NCBI GenBank assembly: GCA_012934845.2
Contig: WNNJ02000543.1
Span: 372,001-436,000 of the forward strand
DNA length: 64,000 nucleotides
Direction of reading: 5' to 3'
DNA from: Pomphorhynchus laevis
Lineage: Eukaryota > Acanthocephala > Palaeacanthocephala > Echinorhynchida > Pomphorhynchidae
Below the pieces are notes generated by a model. That model saw nothing but the letters and a program-made list of their open reading frames with translations, ran no database searches and was not told the origin of the DNA. Numbering within the stretch: position 1 is the first letter of the stretch; each line of letters begins with the position of its first letter. Of the stretch, positions 1 to 9,395 are shown piece by piece. Made by a program: the position numbers and the translations under genes.

Positions 1-310
1 CTTGCTCCTTTCTTAACATCATTGTTACCTATACCATCCGTAGTAGCTAATTTCCTCCTGCTTGGAAATCCGCCATAGTTCGACTACTATTAAATCCCTC
101 TCTTGATCTCTTGTTGTCTTTCTCACATCGCTCTATCTTTAACCTTCCAACTATCTCCAAACTTCTTTAACGTCTTCTATTGAACAAGGTTAACATATAT
201 TTCTCTTCGTCCAAACTATATTCTCCTTTTCAATCTGCTTTCTCATCTCAACATTCTACTGAGCTGTCCTTTCTTCAAAGTTTGCTCTTAATTACTTCTT
301 GCTCGTGATT
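1..310 (+). mobile_element. L2-like LINE, reverse transcriptase N-terminal fragment
   Basis: Translation of the plus strand, with frame changes, gives the early reverse transcriptase signature of L2/CR1-type LINEs: WKSAIVR, then a degraded PLL(KK)PSLDLL, then an S-I-F-N-LPTISKLL block, then LYSPFQSAF. The same blocks occur in the better-kept L2-like ORF2 at 9396-11114. The fragment enters from the left edge, so its true start is outside the window. It carries stops and frame changes and is not functional. The clade is inferred from motif style; a generic CR1-group assignment would also fit. Confidence 0.6.
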
Positions 311-495
311 AGAAACTGCAGTGTCTTAATTTTCCTTAACCTTCGGCGTTTGACATTAAATTATTCTGATTCCAATTTTGATGATTTAATTGATTTTTCT
401 GAGGTACATGATAAAACTAGCAAAACCTTTACGTTATCGGAGACTTCGCTTTATATTGGTTAATCAAACGTTAAAAGTCTTTAATCTCAATTTCC

Positions 496-1407
496 TTGCT
501 CGACCATATTGCTGATAATCATTATGATATATTCTGTATTTCAGAATCTTGGTTACATAGTGGCATCTCTGATAATCTGTTTAATGTTGTAGGTTATAAG
601 TTAATAAGAGCGGATCGCTTTCCTGGTATGCGAGGTGGAGGAGTTGTAGCATTCGTTAAACACGATCTCTCAACATCAAATATATCATATCTTTGGGACT
701 CTGAGTGGTCATATGTGTGTCTGTCTTTTACTGTTAATCATCAATTGTTAAAATTAAATGTTTGTGTTGTTTATAGATCTCCATCTTTCACTTTGATAAC
801 AGATCGGCTTAAGGATTATTTATCTAATTTTTATTCATCCCAACGATTTGTCCTTTTAGGTGACTTCAACCTTCCGAATGTAGATTGGAATATGAATGGG
901 TATCAACCCTGCTCAGGCGTATCAAAACAATTTCGTGATTTATTTCTTGCTGACCTACTTTTAGTGCAACATTGTAGAGAACCAACTCATGCCAACGGTT
1001 CTACTCTAGATCTTGTGTTTACAAGATGTACTGGAGATATCGACAGTATTGCGTATTATCCTCCTCTTGGTAACAGTGATCACTGTGTTCTCTCCGTTAA
1101 ATTAGTGTCCAAGATCGTTTGTTGGTCAAAATTGGGTTATCCAAAACGAAATTGGACTCGGGTGGATACCCAACATTTCTTAGTTAATTTCTATAACATT
1201 TTTTATCGTAGTTATAGGGCTACTACTGTTTCAGATCTGCTGACCATTCATTATAACGTTTTCTTAAATTTGTCAGATAAGTTCGCTCTGAAACGGAGAA
1301 CTTTCATGAAGTCCACTAGCCCTCAGTGGTTTGATCATGAACATCGTGCAGTGTTGAAACTGCGCAATGCCCTGTGGCTATTACTCAAACCCATCCTGAA
1401 AACTTAG
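496..1407 (+). pseudogene. APE endonuclease domain of CR1-like LINE
   Basis: This 303-residue open stretch covers most of an exonuclease-endonuclease-phosphatase fold. The catalytic Glu is present in FCISESWLH (residues 14-22), Asp-Asn in GDFNLPNVDW, and the SDH triad partner in [10 protein letters not shown] near residue 195. The endonuclease nicks the target DNA for target-primed reverse transcription. The first Met is internal: coding homology extends upstream to about position 340 in other frames, so this is not the true start. The RT continues in other frames after 1374, so the element as a whole is inactive. Confidence 0.75.
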
Positions 1408-2662
1408 ATAGGTATCGGTACGTGCGCAACCTCTGCAATAGATTGAAAACACATAAGCGAATAGCATTTGAAGATGGTATTGCAAATTGCATCGGGAATC
1501 AACAAAAGCGTTTTTGGTCATATGTGAAAGGTTCAAGGCTACTTCCCTCTAATATAGCATTCATTACTTCCGGTGAATATGTTTATTCTACTGAGTCTGA
1601 AATTGCTGAATGCCTAGCGGACAGCTTCCATTCTCCATCGATTATTGTTTCGGATATTTACTCTTTAAAATGGTATCCCATTCAAATATTACTCAGAATC
1701 TCGTTAGGCCAATCAGCGCATCTGAAGTATTGCACCTAATCACCAGGCTTGACCGATTTCGCTCTCCTGGTCCAGATGATATTTCATCTTACCTAATTAA
1801 TGCGGTTGGACCTGCCCCAAGTAGTGTTTTAGCTCATATATTTTCATTTAGCCTGAATTATTCGTGGATTCCTGCAATATGGAAGTCTTCTATTGTTGTG
1901 CCAATCCATAAAAAATAGCCAGCAACTTCTTGTTTAGATTTTCGCCCTATCAGTTTGACCAGTGTTCTCTCTAAATTACTAGAACGAGTTATTGCCAAAA
2001 GGCTACTCGAGCGTCTAAACTTTAACAGCATTCTTACTGATTCTCAACACGGATTCAGACAAGACCGTCCTTGTCTATCTAACTTGATTACCAAACACCT
2101 CCTCCGTTCACACCTTCTCGACACCTGATTTACAGTTTTGTTTTGTTGTGGTCATGTAAGCGTGCGCTGGCACGCATTTGCCACGTTAAAATAAATCTTT
2201 TTTTTACCGCGAGAGAGAGTTGGATGGAAGTACTAAGCTCAGGACTTTGTCTCGACGTCGTATTTCTAGATTTTTCGAAAGCCTTTGATCGTGTTCCACA
2301 TAAAGGTCTTGTGTCACTCTTAATTCACTACGGCGTCCCTCGTGTAATCTTCTCTTGGATTGAAAATTTTCTTTCATGGTGTACGTTTAAAGTAAGAGTT
2401 GATGAGTCTATCTGCAGAAATAAGTATGTCGACAGGTGTCTCTCAGGGTTCTGCACTGGGTCCTCTATTATTCATCACGCTCCTTGACGATTTAGTCTTA
2501 CGTATTGAGAACATTCACTTAGCATTCGCTGATGATCTTAAAATTTGGACTGCTATACGAGATATTGATGACTGTAATTCTTTACAGGCAGACTTTGATC
2601 GAGTTCATGATTGGTGCCGCTCTACTGGATTACATCTTAACGTTGATAAGTTATACTTATGA
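1374..2662 (+). pseudogene. Reverse transcriptase of CR1-like LINE, broken into frames
   Basis: RT blocks occur in order across several frames: SPGPDDISSYL near 1767, SSIVVPIHKK near 1890, then a decayed stretch, [15 protein letters not shown] near 2262-2306, QGSALGPLLF near 2447, FADDLKIW near 2527 and GLHLNVDK near 2629. The FADD catalytic pair is kept, but the frame changes at least four times and one stretch around 2100-2210 no longer resembles the family. It is closely related to the continuous copy at 22595-23830, which served as my guide for the order of motifs. Confidence 0.7.
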
Positions 2663-2702
2663 GAATGGTTAAAAAATCCAGTAATTTTACATATCATATC
2701 GG

Positions 2703-3117
2703 TCCAGTAATTTTACATATCATATTATTATTATTATTATAAATTCGATATTATAAATAAAAATGTAGAACATTTTACTTCTTTTTTTTTCTTGAATAAA
2801 TCTTCTCTTCAAAAAAATAATAATAATTATAAATTCGATTACAAGACAAATTCGATTACAAGACAAATTCGATTACAAGATAAATTCGATTACAAGATAA
2901 ATTCGATTACAAGATAAATTCGATTACAAGATAAATTCGATTACAAGATAAATTCGATTACAAGATTATTATTATTATTATTATTTTGGTAATAATAGAG
3001 TTTGAAATTCTAAGCTGCTAACAAATAACTATATACAGAGAGTTTAAAATTCTAAGCTGTTAACAAATAACTATTTACAACACAATTGAATACACAATTG
3101 AAACAACACACAACATA
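2703..3117 (+). repeat. Low-complexity DNA: (ATT)n, 17-bp minisatellite and leader repeats before the RLE LINE
   Basis: There is no gene here. In order the stretch holds a repeat of TCCAGTAATTTTACATATCA (first copy 2677, second 2703), an ATT run near 2727-2740, and an A/T-rich stretch. Next come eight tandem copies of a 17-bp unit, AAATTCGATTACAAGAY (2831-2966), and an ATT run at 2966-2985. Last are two copies of a roughly 42-bp unit containing AATTCTAAGCTG (about 2998-3077). That last pair probably belongs to the 5' leader of the RLE LINE that starts coding at 3118. Confidence 0.75.
2831..2966 (+). repeat. 17-bp minisatellite, about 8 copies
   Basis: The unit AAATTCGATTACAAGAC/T is repeated head to tail eight times. 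The first units end in GAC and the later ones in GAT, so the array probably grew from one end. There are no unique spacers. A looser GATTACAA-type array lies at about 46340-46400, so the motif may derive from an element leader. Confidence 0.9.
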
Positions 3118-6100
3118 ATGCCGCGAGGTAAACCGTCTTCCTTTTCTCGCTGTTGTACGTGTAATGGTTCAGCTGCAAAATGTATACGTTGTCCTTGTAA
3201 GAAATCCGGAAGATCTTGTATTGACTGTCTAGCTACCAGTTGCAAAAATCGCATTAAAGAAACGCCGCTATTATTGGACTCCATCATTCCATCCACAGAG
3301 CGAACGAATGTATCACATTCAGTGAATGGCTGTATTAACCAAATCTTGGAATTGAACTTGTGTAGTATTGGATTTACTAATAAATCCACTGAGCTCTTAC
3401 ATAGTAGCACAGATAAACAAACTAAGACAGGGATTGACATTGACTCGGTTTACAAAGAAGTCATTTTATGGGATCCGAATTTGTTCGAGCTACCAAAATG
3501 TAATGCAAGCTTCGAGTTCATCGACAATTTAGCGTCATTTTATCGTTTATGCGTCGATGATCAAACACAGATAGAATTAAGTCTTAAATCATCTACGGTG
3601 ATGTGTCAGTTAATTTTGCAAAGAACGGAATCTCGTCGTGTGAGTACAAGACGCAAAAATATTGAACGCAGACTAAAATTATGGAAGGAACAAAACTTGT
3701 TCGAGCTTTTATGTGAAGCAAGAATCCTTCAAAGTCAGAGAAAGTGCCAAAGCCAAAGGACATCTAGAAAATCAAGTTGGGTCCAGAAATTTATTCAGCT
3801 AATGACACATCACAAGACAAACTCAGCGATAAAATTGCTTGAAAATCCTCACAATCAAATGGGTATAATGGAGCTGGACGATACTTTTGAATCACAGAGT
3901 GTGCGGCATAAGCTATTACAGCTTCACCCTGAAGCTTCCGACATAAGTGAAGGCGTAGCTTTAAATAGTCCTTTACCAAACATGGTTAAGCACCACCCAG
4001 TACGTTTTGAATACATATCAAGCGATGACATTATAGAGGCAGCTCGACGCACTCAAGGATCAGCAGGACCTTCAGGAATGGATGCGCAAATATGGCGCAC
4101 AATGCTATGTTCGTTCGGAATATCATCTTCTCGACTAGCTTCCAGTCTCGCTGATTTTTCGTATCTAGTGGCATCCGTTAATATCAACCCAGACTCTCTT
4201 ACAGCATTTACAGCAAGCCGTTTGATTCCATTGAACAAGGACCCCGGCATCAGGCCGATAGGGATTGGTGAGGTATCACGCAGAATAGTTGGAAAAGTTC
4301 TGGCAAAGTTGATAAGTAAAGACTTACAGATCGTGTCGAAATGCGAACAATTGTGCGCTGGACAAAGATGCGGGGTCGAGGCTGCGATACATTCCATTCG
4401 ACAGGTTTACATGGAAAACAGTGACATGTGCTTGTTGCAGCTAGATGCTCGAAATGCCTTTAACTGTGTGAACCGTAAATTGGCTCTAGCAAATATGGAG
4501 TATGTTTGTCCTTCACTAGCAACAGTGCTGCGTAATGTGTATGGTAATCCAGCAACTCTTTCAGTCGACAAGGATTTAATGTTTTCCAAGGAGGGGTTCA
4601 CGCAAGGTGATCCTCTGGCAATGATAGCATTTGCTGCGTCATCACTTCCACTAATAATGAAGCTGAGAGCTATAGCACCAAACGTTACTCATCGCTGGTT
4701 TGCAGACGATGCGAATTGTGTGGGTAGTCGATCTGATGTATTGAGAGTCTGGAATGGTATCCGCGAAATCGGCCATAGATATGGATTTCATCTAAATGAA
4801 CAAAAATGCCAGGTTCTAGTACATAAAGATCAAATAAAATTAGCAGAGAAGACTTTCTGTGGTACAGGGCTTAAGATTATATACCAAGGTACAGAAATTC
4901 TTGGTTCTGCCATTGGAGATCAAACATATATGGACCAATTTGTTCATGGCAAAATTGAAAACTGGATTGAATCATTAAAAAATTTGAATTTAGTAGCGAA
5001 TGAAGATCCATACGTCGCTTTTGCAGCTTTGACGCAGGCGCTCCAATTCAAGTGGAATTATGTTCAACGAACTTGTATGGCTAGTAGCACATGTTACGAA
5101 CGTCTTTCATCGTATATATTCGACACGATCATTCCGAAGTTGACAGGAGTTGATTTAGATACGGGACAACTTGATTCGATAATGATTCCATTACGCTACG
5201 GTGGATTAGGTATACTAGACCCGAATAGTAATCCTCTTTCGGAATATGATAGTTCATTACGCATGAGCCAACCTCTACTAGATGGATTATCAGGAAGTGA
5301 TTTAGAGATTAGATATGCCCAAATTGCGCGAGAAATAAGAATATATAAGCAAGAATCTATCAAAACTCGATTGATGAGGGTTAAATTAAAATCAGCGACT
5401 ATTAGCGCTTGTCTCGATTTCGCAGCCTGTAAAGGGGCATCTAATTGGCTTTCAGCAAAACCTTCATTAGTACTTAATCACCACTTAAGCAAAAGGCAAT
5501 TTCAAGATGCTCTGGCATCACGCTATGGATGGAAACCTCCGGACTCACCCATGAAATGTTTGTGTGGACACAATTTTGATATTTGTCATGCTGTTGCTTG
5601 TCAGTCCGGTGGTATTCCAACAATTAGACATAACGTGGTTCGTGATATTATTGCTAAAGAACTAGCCGATGTATGCAGTTCAACATCAATTGAACCTCCT
5701 TTACAACCTTTGCCTGAAGGAATAGTTTTCAAAAATTCCACAACGACCCTTGATCGTAATTCTAGAGTTGATGTTGCGTGTTACGGTCTGTTTGGGGATA
5801 AGACGGAGCGGTCATTATTTGACATTTGTGTTTTCAGCCATCTTGCTCCTTCTTATTCATCTGGCACGACAAGCAATGCTTTTAACTATCACGAGGCTAG
5901 AAAAAACTCGAAGTATGGTGAAAGAATAGCACGGTTTGAACGATCGTCATTTTATCCTATTGTTCTTGCCTCCAACGGTGCCCTTGGCAGTACAGCACAG
6001 ATGATTTTAAAGAAAATAGCAAAGATACGAGCAGATAGAACTTGCGATAATTACAGCGCCTGTATCCGAAATATAAGGAGTAGAGTCGGTTTTGCTTTAG

Positions 6101-6222
6101 CAAAAATGTCTTCGATGTCTATACGTGCTGCTCGTACGTCGAAAATTTAGTCAGTTAGTCAGCATGGAACAAGACTTAATAACTATTATTTGACTGTATT
6201 CTTAAATGTTTGTATTTAAAAA
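2986..6222 (+). mobile_element. RLE-type LINE with CXC-like N-terminus, intact ORF (copy A)
   Basis: This is a non-LTR retrotransposon with a single long ORF and no APE domain. Its endonuclease is the C-terminal restriction-like type of R2-group elements. The 5' leader is short and repetitive, and the 3' UTR is about 70 bp ending in an A run. (ATT)n sequence lies just outside both ends (2966-2985 and 6226-6238). The element sits inside the CR1-like LINE that begins near 340. The open ORF and surviving motifs make this the youngest-looking LINE on the left side of the window. Confidence 0.8.
3118..6150 (+). CDS. RLE LINE polyprotein: CXC-like cysteine domain, RT, CCHC, restriction-like endonuclease
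   Basis: The protein has 1010 residues, typical for a one-ORF RLE LINE. The N-terminus carries nine cysteines at 12, 13, 15, 22, 25, 27, 34, 37 and 42, resembling a CXC (tesmin/TSO1-like) zinc domain and probably binding nucleic acid. RT motifs follow: IRPIGIGEVSRRIVGK, LLQLDARNAFNCVN, QGDPLAM from residue 496 and FADDAN from 528. Near 814 a CCHC knuckle (CLCGHNFDICH) precedes IRHNVVRDII. The endonuclease follows from about 883 with RVDV, a central FDICVF aspartate and the Lys/Tyr patch NSKYGERI. ATG at 3118 is chosen because the cysteine domain starts right after it and copy B has the same start. No stop breaks the frame, so it could be active; this is inference. Confidence 0.85.
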   Translation: MPRGKPSSFSRCCTCNGSAAKCIRCPCKKSGRSCIDCLATSCKNRIKETPLLLDSIIPSTERTNVSHSVNGCINQILELNLCSIGFTNKSTELLHSSTDKQTKTGIDIDSVYKEVILWDPNLFELPKCNASFEFIDNLASFYRLCVDDQTQIELSLKSSTVMCQLILQRTESRRVSTRRKNIERRLKLWKEQNLFELLCEARILQSQRKCQSQRTSRKSSWVQKFIQLMTHHKTNSAIKLLENPHNQMGIMELDDTFESQSVRHKLLQLHPEASDISEGVALNSPLPNMVKHHPVRFEYISSDDIIEAARRTQGSAGPSGMDAQIWRTMLCSFGISSSRLASSLADFSYLVASVNINPDSLTAFTASRLIPLNKDPGIRPIGIGEVSRRIVGKVLAKLISKDLQIVSKCEQLCAGQRCGVEAAIHSIRQVYMENSDMCLLQLDARNAFNCVNRKLALANMEYVCPSLATVLRNVYGNPATLSVDKDLMFSKEGFTQGDPLAMIAFAASSLPLIMKLRAIAPNVTHRWFADDANCVGSRSDVLRVWNGIREIGHRYGFHLNEQKCQVLVHKDQIKLAEKTFCGTGLKIIYQGTEILGSAIGDQTYMDQFVHGKIENWIESLKNLNLVANEDPYVAFAALTQALQFKWNYVQRTCMASSTCYERLSSYIFDTIIPKLTGVDLDTGQLDSIMIPLRYGGLGILDPNSNPLSEYDSSLRMSQPLLDGLSGSDLEIRYAQIAREIRIYKQESIKTRLMRVKLKSATISACLDFAACKGASNWLSAKPSLVLNHHLSKRQFQDALASRYGWKPPDSPMKCLCGHNFDICHAVACQSGGIPTIRHNVVRDIIAKELADVCSSTSIEPPLQPLPEGIVFKNSTTTLDRNSRVDVACYGLFGDKTERSLFDICVFSHLAPSYSSGTTSNAFNYHEARKNSKYGERIARFERSSFYPIVLASNGALGSTAQMILKKIAKIRADRTCDNYSACIRNIRSRVGFALAKMSSMSIRAARTSKI

Positions 6223-6324
6223 AAATTATTATTATTATGTAGACAACGTTACGAGCATAGCTCACAGTTGCTGACAAATCGATAGTCAAAATAAAAGAAA
6301 AACAGAAAATCAAAAACAAATCAG

Positions 6325-6738
6325 TTAACAATTTAAAATAATCTGTCGTTTAAAGAGCTCACGAGTTCCCGCATTTACAATATCATCGCTTAAACGATTC
6401 CATACATTTATTATTCGTTGTCCAAATTGAATCGTCCTAGAATGTACTATTCGTTGGCGACTAAGATAAAACGAGTGACCTCGCAAAGCTCGAGTTGATC
6501 GAATGTTGAAGAGCCCACGCAACACATGGTGTTCATTGTGAAATACCTCCCATACAAGACACAGATCCCGCGAGTCACGAATATCACATAATGACTGCAT
6601 ATTTAAAGACCGAAGACGGTCCTCGTAAGGAAGTTCTCTCAAAGAATGTACTAATTTTGTTGCCCTACGTAGCACCTTCTCAAGTCGATTAATCTCATCT
6701 CTGGTTCGAGGGTATGAACATTGAGAAGCATATAACAA
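6325..6738 (-). pseudogene. C-terminal thumb region of the same CR1-like LINE
   Basis: This 137-residue frame reads LYASQCSYPRTRDEINRLEK, then LRRATKLV and LRELPYEDRLRSLNMQSL, and later FGQRIINVWNRLSDDIVNA. These are the typical CR1-clade C-terminal blocks (cysteine-poor, ending in a W-N-x-L-P/S motif). It follows the 6769-8466 frame after a short decayed joint. The stop at 6325 matches the family end, and a 3' UTR of about 80 bp follows on the minus strand. Confidence 0.75.
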
Positions 6739-6768
6739 ATGACTTAGTACAAAAGCGTTTTCAAGAAC

Positions 6769-8466
6769 TCAAAAAGAACGTGGACTCACATAGCTGAATG
6801 ATCGGCGAAGGAAACCAACCATACGCATGGCCTTCGAACAAATGTACTCAGTATTTTGGCGAGTGGATAAATCATCCGTTATCAATACGCCAAGATCTTT
6901 ATAGCTCAAAACCAATTTAATCACTCGATCCCCGAGATGATATATCGGCACTGGAACAATATTACGTAATCGAATGTGCATGCAAGTGCACTTCGAGGCA
7001 TTAACAGACAGACCATTAGAACGTGCCCACTTAAAAACCGTGTCAATATCTGATTGAAGAATGTTACGATCATAATCCGACTTGATGACTCTCCAAATTT
7101 TTAAATCGTCTGCAAATAATAATGAATGCGAACTTTTTACACTGGGGAGATCGTTGATGAAAATACAAAACAGCAAAGGACCCAATACAGACCCTTGCGG
7201 GACACCGGCATTAACTGGATAATGCTCGGAAAGGGTACCGTGAATGGCGACCTGGTATGTGCGACCAGAAAGAAAGTCGCATATCCAACGAATGATAATT
7301 GGATTGATTTTTAATGCACTCATCTTCATAATCAGCTTATCATGGGGTACATGATCAAATGCGTTGGAGAAGTCAAAAAATATAACATCGACAGCATACC
7401 CCTCATCCACTATGGAACCCCAACTTTCCTGTGCCAATAAAAGGTTGGTTACTGTGGAACAGTTTTTACGGAATCCGTGCTGATTAGTAGAAAGTAACCT
7501 GTATGATTCTAGGTAGCTACTGATTATCCGATAAAGTAATCTCTCTAATACACGACACGATACAGAGGTTAAACTAACCGGTCGGTAGTTATCTACACAT
7601 GATCGATCACCTTTCTTATGAAGCGGCTTAATGATAGAGCGTTTCCATGCATTCGGGACTATACCGTAATATAATGATGCTATAAATATCCTATATAAAG
7701 GCGCAGCAATGACATCATGAAGATTCTTCAGGTATATTGAGGGAAGTAAATCTGGGCAAATCGAGCCCGACGGTTTCAGTCGTTTAAACTCTTTCATAAC
7801 ATCTTGAACTGTGAACAAGTGAAGAATATCAAAAATTGACGGATTAATACGAGTAATTTCTATACAAGGAGAAGTAGTAGCTGATACGAGAAATTTACGA
7901 CCAAATGCATTAGCAATATCGAAATGATCTACTAGAATGCGTCCATTGTTTCCAGTGATAGAGCTAGAAGATCGAACATTACTTTTAAAATTTGCATATT
8001 TAAATAATATGTTAGGATTGTTGGCTGACTTTCCTACCAGTACTTGTTCAAATTGCCGCTTTTCAAGTCTCTTGAGATATGTGAAATGATTCCGACACTT
8101 TTTAAATGACCTATAATCAGTTTCTCCATGCATATACCTTACGAATTTTTGCTTCTTGGATCTCAATGCCTCCTGAAGCTCCTTATCAAACCATGGATTT
8201 GTGCGTGCACGGGCAGTTGCTACCTTACGAGGTGAGAAACGTAGAAGGAGCGATATTATTAGAGTTTCAAATTGTTGCCAAGATGATTCAACTCCAAAAA
8301 TCAATGGATCATACCAATTTGTACCGAGAAGGGATTGACGTACTAAACTGTAATTGGTTTTGAAACATTGTACTGACATACATGAAGACTCAGGTTGTGA
8401 CAATATATTAGATAAGTTTGTATTAAAGCGAATAACAGAATGATCAGAGCTGCCTAAGGGATCCAA
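6769..8466 (-). CDS. CR1-like LINE ORF2 (APE end and reverse transcriptase)
   Basis: The frame has 565 residues. The first 15 hold the SDH box that closes an APE endonuclease. A linker with PWFDKELQEAL follows, then RT motifs: KRSIIKPLHKKG (275-286), NYRPVSLTSVSCRVLERLL (293-311), FFDFSNAFDHVPHDKL (363-378), GVPQGSVLGPLLF (421-433), FADDLKIW (451-458) and GLSVNASKC. The start Met is not genuine because the domain begins upstream of the truncation. One frame change separates it from the thumb/C-terminal piece at 6325-6738. RT active-site residues are kept. Confidence 0.85.
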   Translation of the reverse strand: MDPLGSSDHSVIRFNTNLSNILSQPESSCMSVQCFKTNYSLVRQSLLGTNWYDPLIFGVESSWQQFETLIISLLLRFSPRKVATARARTNPWFDKELQEALRSKKQKFVRYMHGETDYRSFKKCRNHFTYLKRLEKRQFEQVLVGKSANNPNILFKYANFKSNVRSSSSITGNNGRILVDHFDIANAFGRKFLVSATTSPCIEITRINPSIFDILHLFTVQDVMKEFKRLKPSGSICPDLLPSIYLKNLHDVIAAPLYRIFIASLYYGIVPNAWKRSIIKPLHKKGDRSCVDNYRPVSLTSVSCRVLERLLYRIISSYLESYRLLSTNQHGFRKNCSTVTNLLLAQESWGSIVDEGYAVDVIFFDFSNAFDHVPHDKLIMKMSALKINPIIIRWICDFLSGRTYQVAIHGTLSEHYPVNAGVPQGSVLGPLLFCIFINDLPSVKSSHSLLFADDLKIWRVIKSDYDRNILQSDIDTVFKWARSNGLSVNASKCTCMHIRLRNIVPVPIYHLGDRVIKLVLSYKDLGVLITDDLSTRQNTEYICSKAMRMVGFLRRSFSYVSPRSF

Positions 8467-9245
8467 ATATGTTATATTTGAATATCGGCGATGTTCTTCT
8501 CACTGAAGTATCACATCATAGGGATTTAGGAATTATCGTGCAGGCATCATTAAAAACTAAACTTAATAGCGAAAGAGCAATAAAACGCGCTACTTGTGCA
8601 CTATATATTGTAAAGAACTCATTCCTTAAGATTACCACTAATGTCTTTAGAAATTTGTTTAACACGTTGGTTCGTCCGCATTTAGAGTATGCAATTCAGG
8701 CTTTTTTTCTGTCACCAAACAAGAAAGGATAGATATTGAGTCAGTCCTAAGGCGAGGTTCTCGTTTATGTTCGAATGCGAGAGTGGATTACGCATCTCGA
8801 TTAGATTTGCTAAGAATTCAACCGATGTCATCACGATTTTTGTTTCTTGACTTGATAGGAATGTATGCGTTTGTACACTGGTTGAACGGTTATTCGAGTA
8901 TTTAGATCACATTACGTTCATCGATTTTGAGAGGTCACAGTAAAGCTATCCATAAAACAAGGCATTGTAGGTATCCAAAATGCTCGAGACTGTGGCACAT
9001 GGTACTTAATATGTGGAATTCTCTGCCTGAGGAAATCGCTTCCTCCCGGAGTCTGCATTTGTTCAAAAATTATTAAAGACATGGATCATCAAGAAGACGA
9101 GAAACGAGTCATGGACATATTTGCAGTGATTTGATTTTTTTGCTTGTTGACTTCTTTTTTTCGTTTCTTATTTTTTAGTTTTATTTTTTTAAACTGTGAT
9201 CAGGCAAAATAGCCTTATGACTAAGTCTTGTAAGAATAATAATAA
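8467..9245 (+). mobile_element. 3' end of CR1-like LINE (probably continuation of the element at 340-2702)
   Basis: The plus strand reads LNIGDVLLTEVSHHRDLGII, then a VRPHLEYAIQA block and a broken C-terminal region with LRRGSRL and MWNSLPEEIASSRSLHLFK near 9010-9070. This matches the thumb of the copy at 22595-23830. The RT that ends near 2702 lacks exactly this part. The 3' UTR ends with a small stem (GGCAAAATAGCC) and TTGTAAGAATAATAATAAAT near 9230-9244. The two halves are diverged enough around the joint that they could instead be two separate copies. Confidence 0.7.
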
Positions 9246-9395
9246 ATCAAATCAGTTAACTGAGTATACATTTAATATAATTATTAAATGTATTCAATAA
9301 TTATTATATTTTAATATTCATTCACCCGGTAGGTTTCGCGGGAACTGCACGGATTGTCACCATATACTTCGGCCGGCCCAGACGGTATACACCCT
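9246..9395. other. Short spacer with a Penelope-end-like motif and a GC-richer patch
   Basis: Positions 9246-9275 read AAATCAGTTAACTGAGTATA, a diverged version of the AGCTAACTGAGTCTACGTA motif that marks Penelope-like ends elsewhere in the window. Positions 9325-9395 are a GC-richer patch without a recognisable product. It shows as foreign codons at the end of the frame stopping at 9396. Confidence 0.4.

Larger units (their letters stand above)
340..2702 (+). mobile_element. CR1-like LINE, decayed, APE endonuclease plus RT (5' part)
   Basis: This is a non-LTR retrotransposon with an apurinic-type endonuclease followed by reverse transcriptase. The tail of the ORF1-like region reads in the same frame style as the related copy at 22236-26640. 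It is followed by APE blocks FCISESW, LLGDFNLPNVDW, STLDLVF and GNSDHCVL, then RT blocks [32 protein letters not shown] and FADDLKIW. Coding is split over several frames. The sequence stops matching near 2702, just after the RT palm. The thumb and 3' end of the same kind of element resume at about 8470-9240, so the middle appears to have been opened by later insertions. Confidence 0.8.
6240..8466 (-). mobile_element. CR1-like LINE, 5'-truncated, RT nearly intact
   Basis: This minus-strand non-LTR element keeps the last part of the APE domain (SSDHSVIRF at its 5' edge near 8440) and the whole RT. Its 3' UTR on the minus strand ends CTACATAATAATAATAA at about 6242-6226, the tail style shared by CR1-like elements here. 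The 5' edge abuts a plus-strand CR1-like 3' fragment at about 8469. The 3' edge abuts the end of RLE LINE copy A. It therefore sits with copy A inside an older LINE. Confidence 0.8.

Noticed and set aside
2831-2966. CRISPR-like array
   Set aside because: Repeats are directly adjacent without unique spacers, and the genome is eukaryotic.
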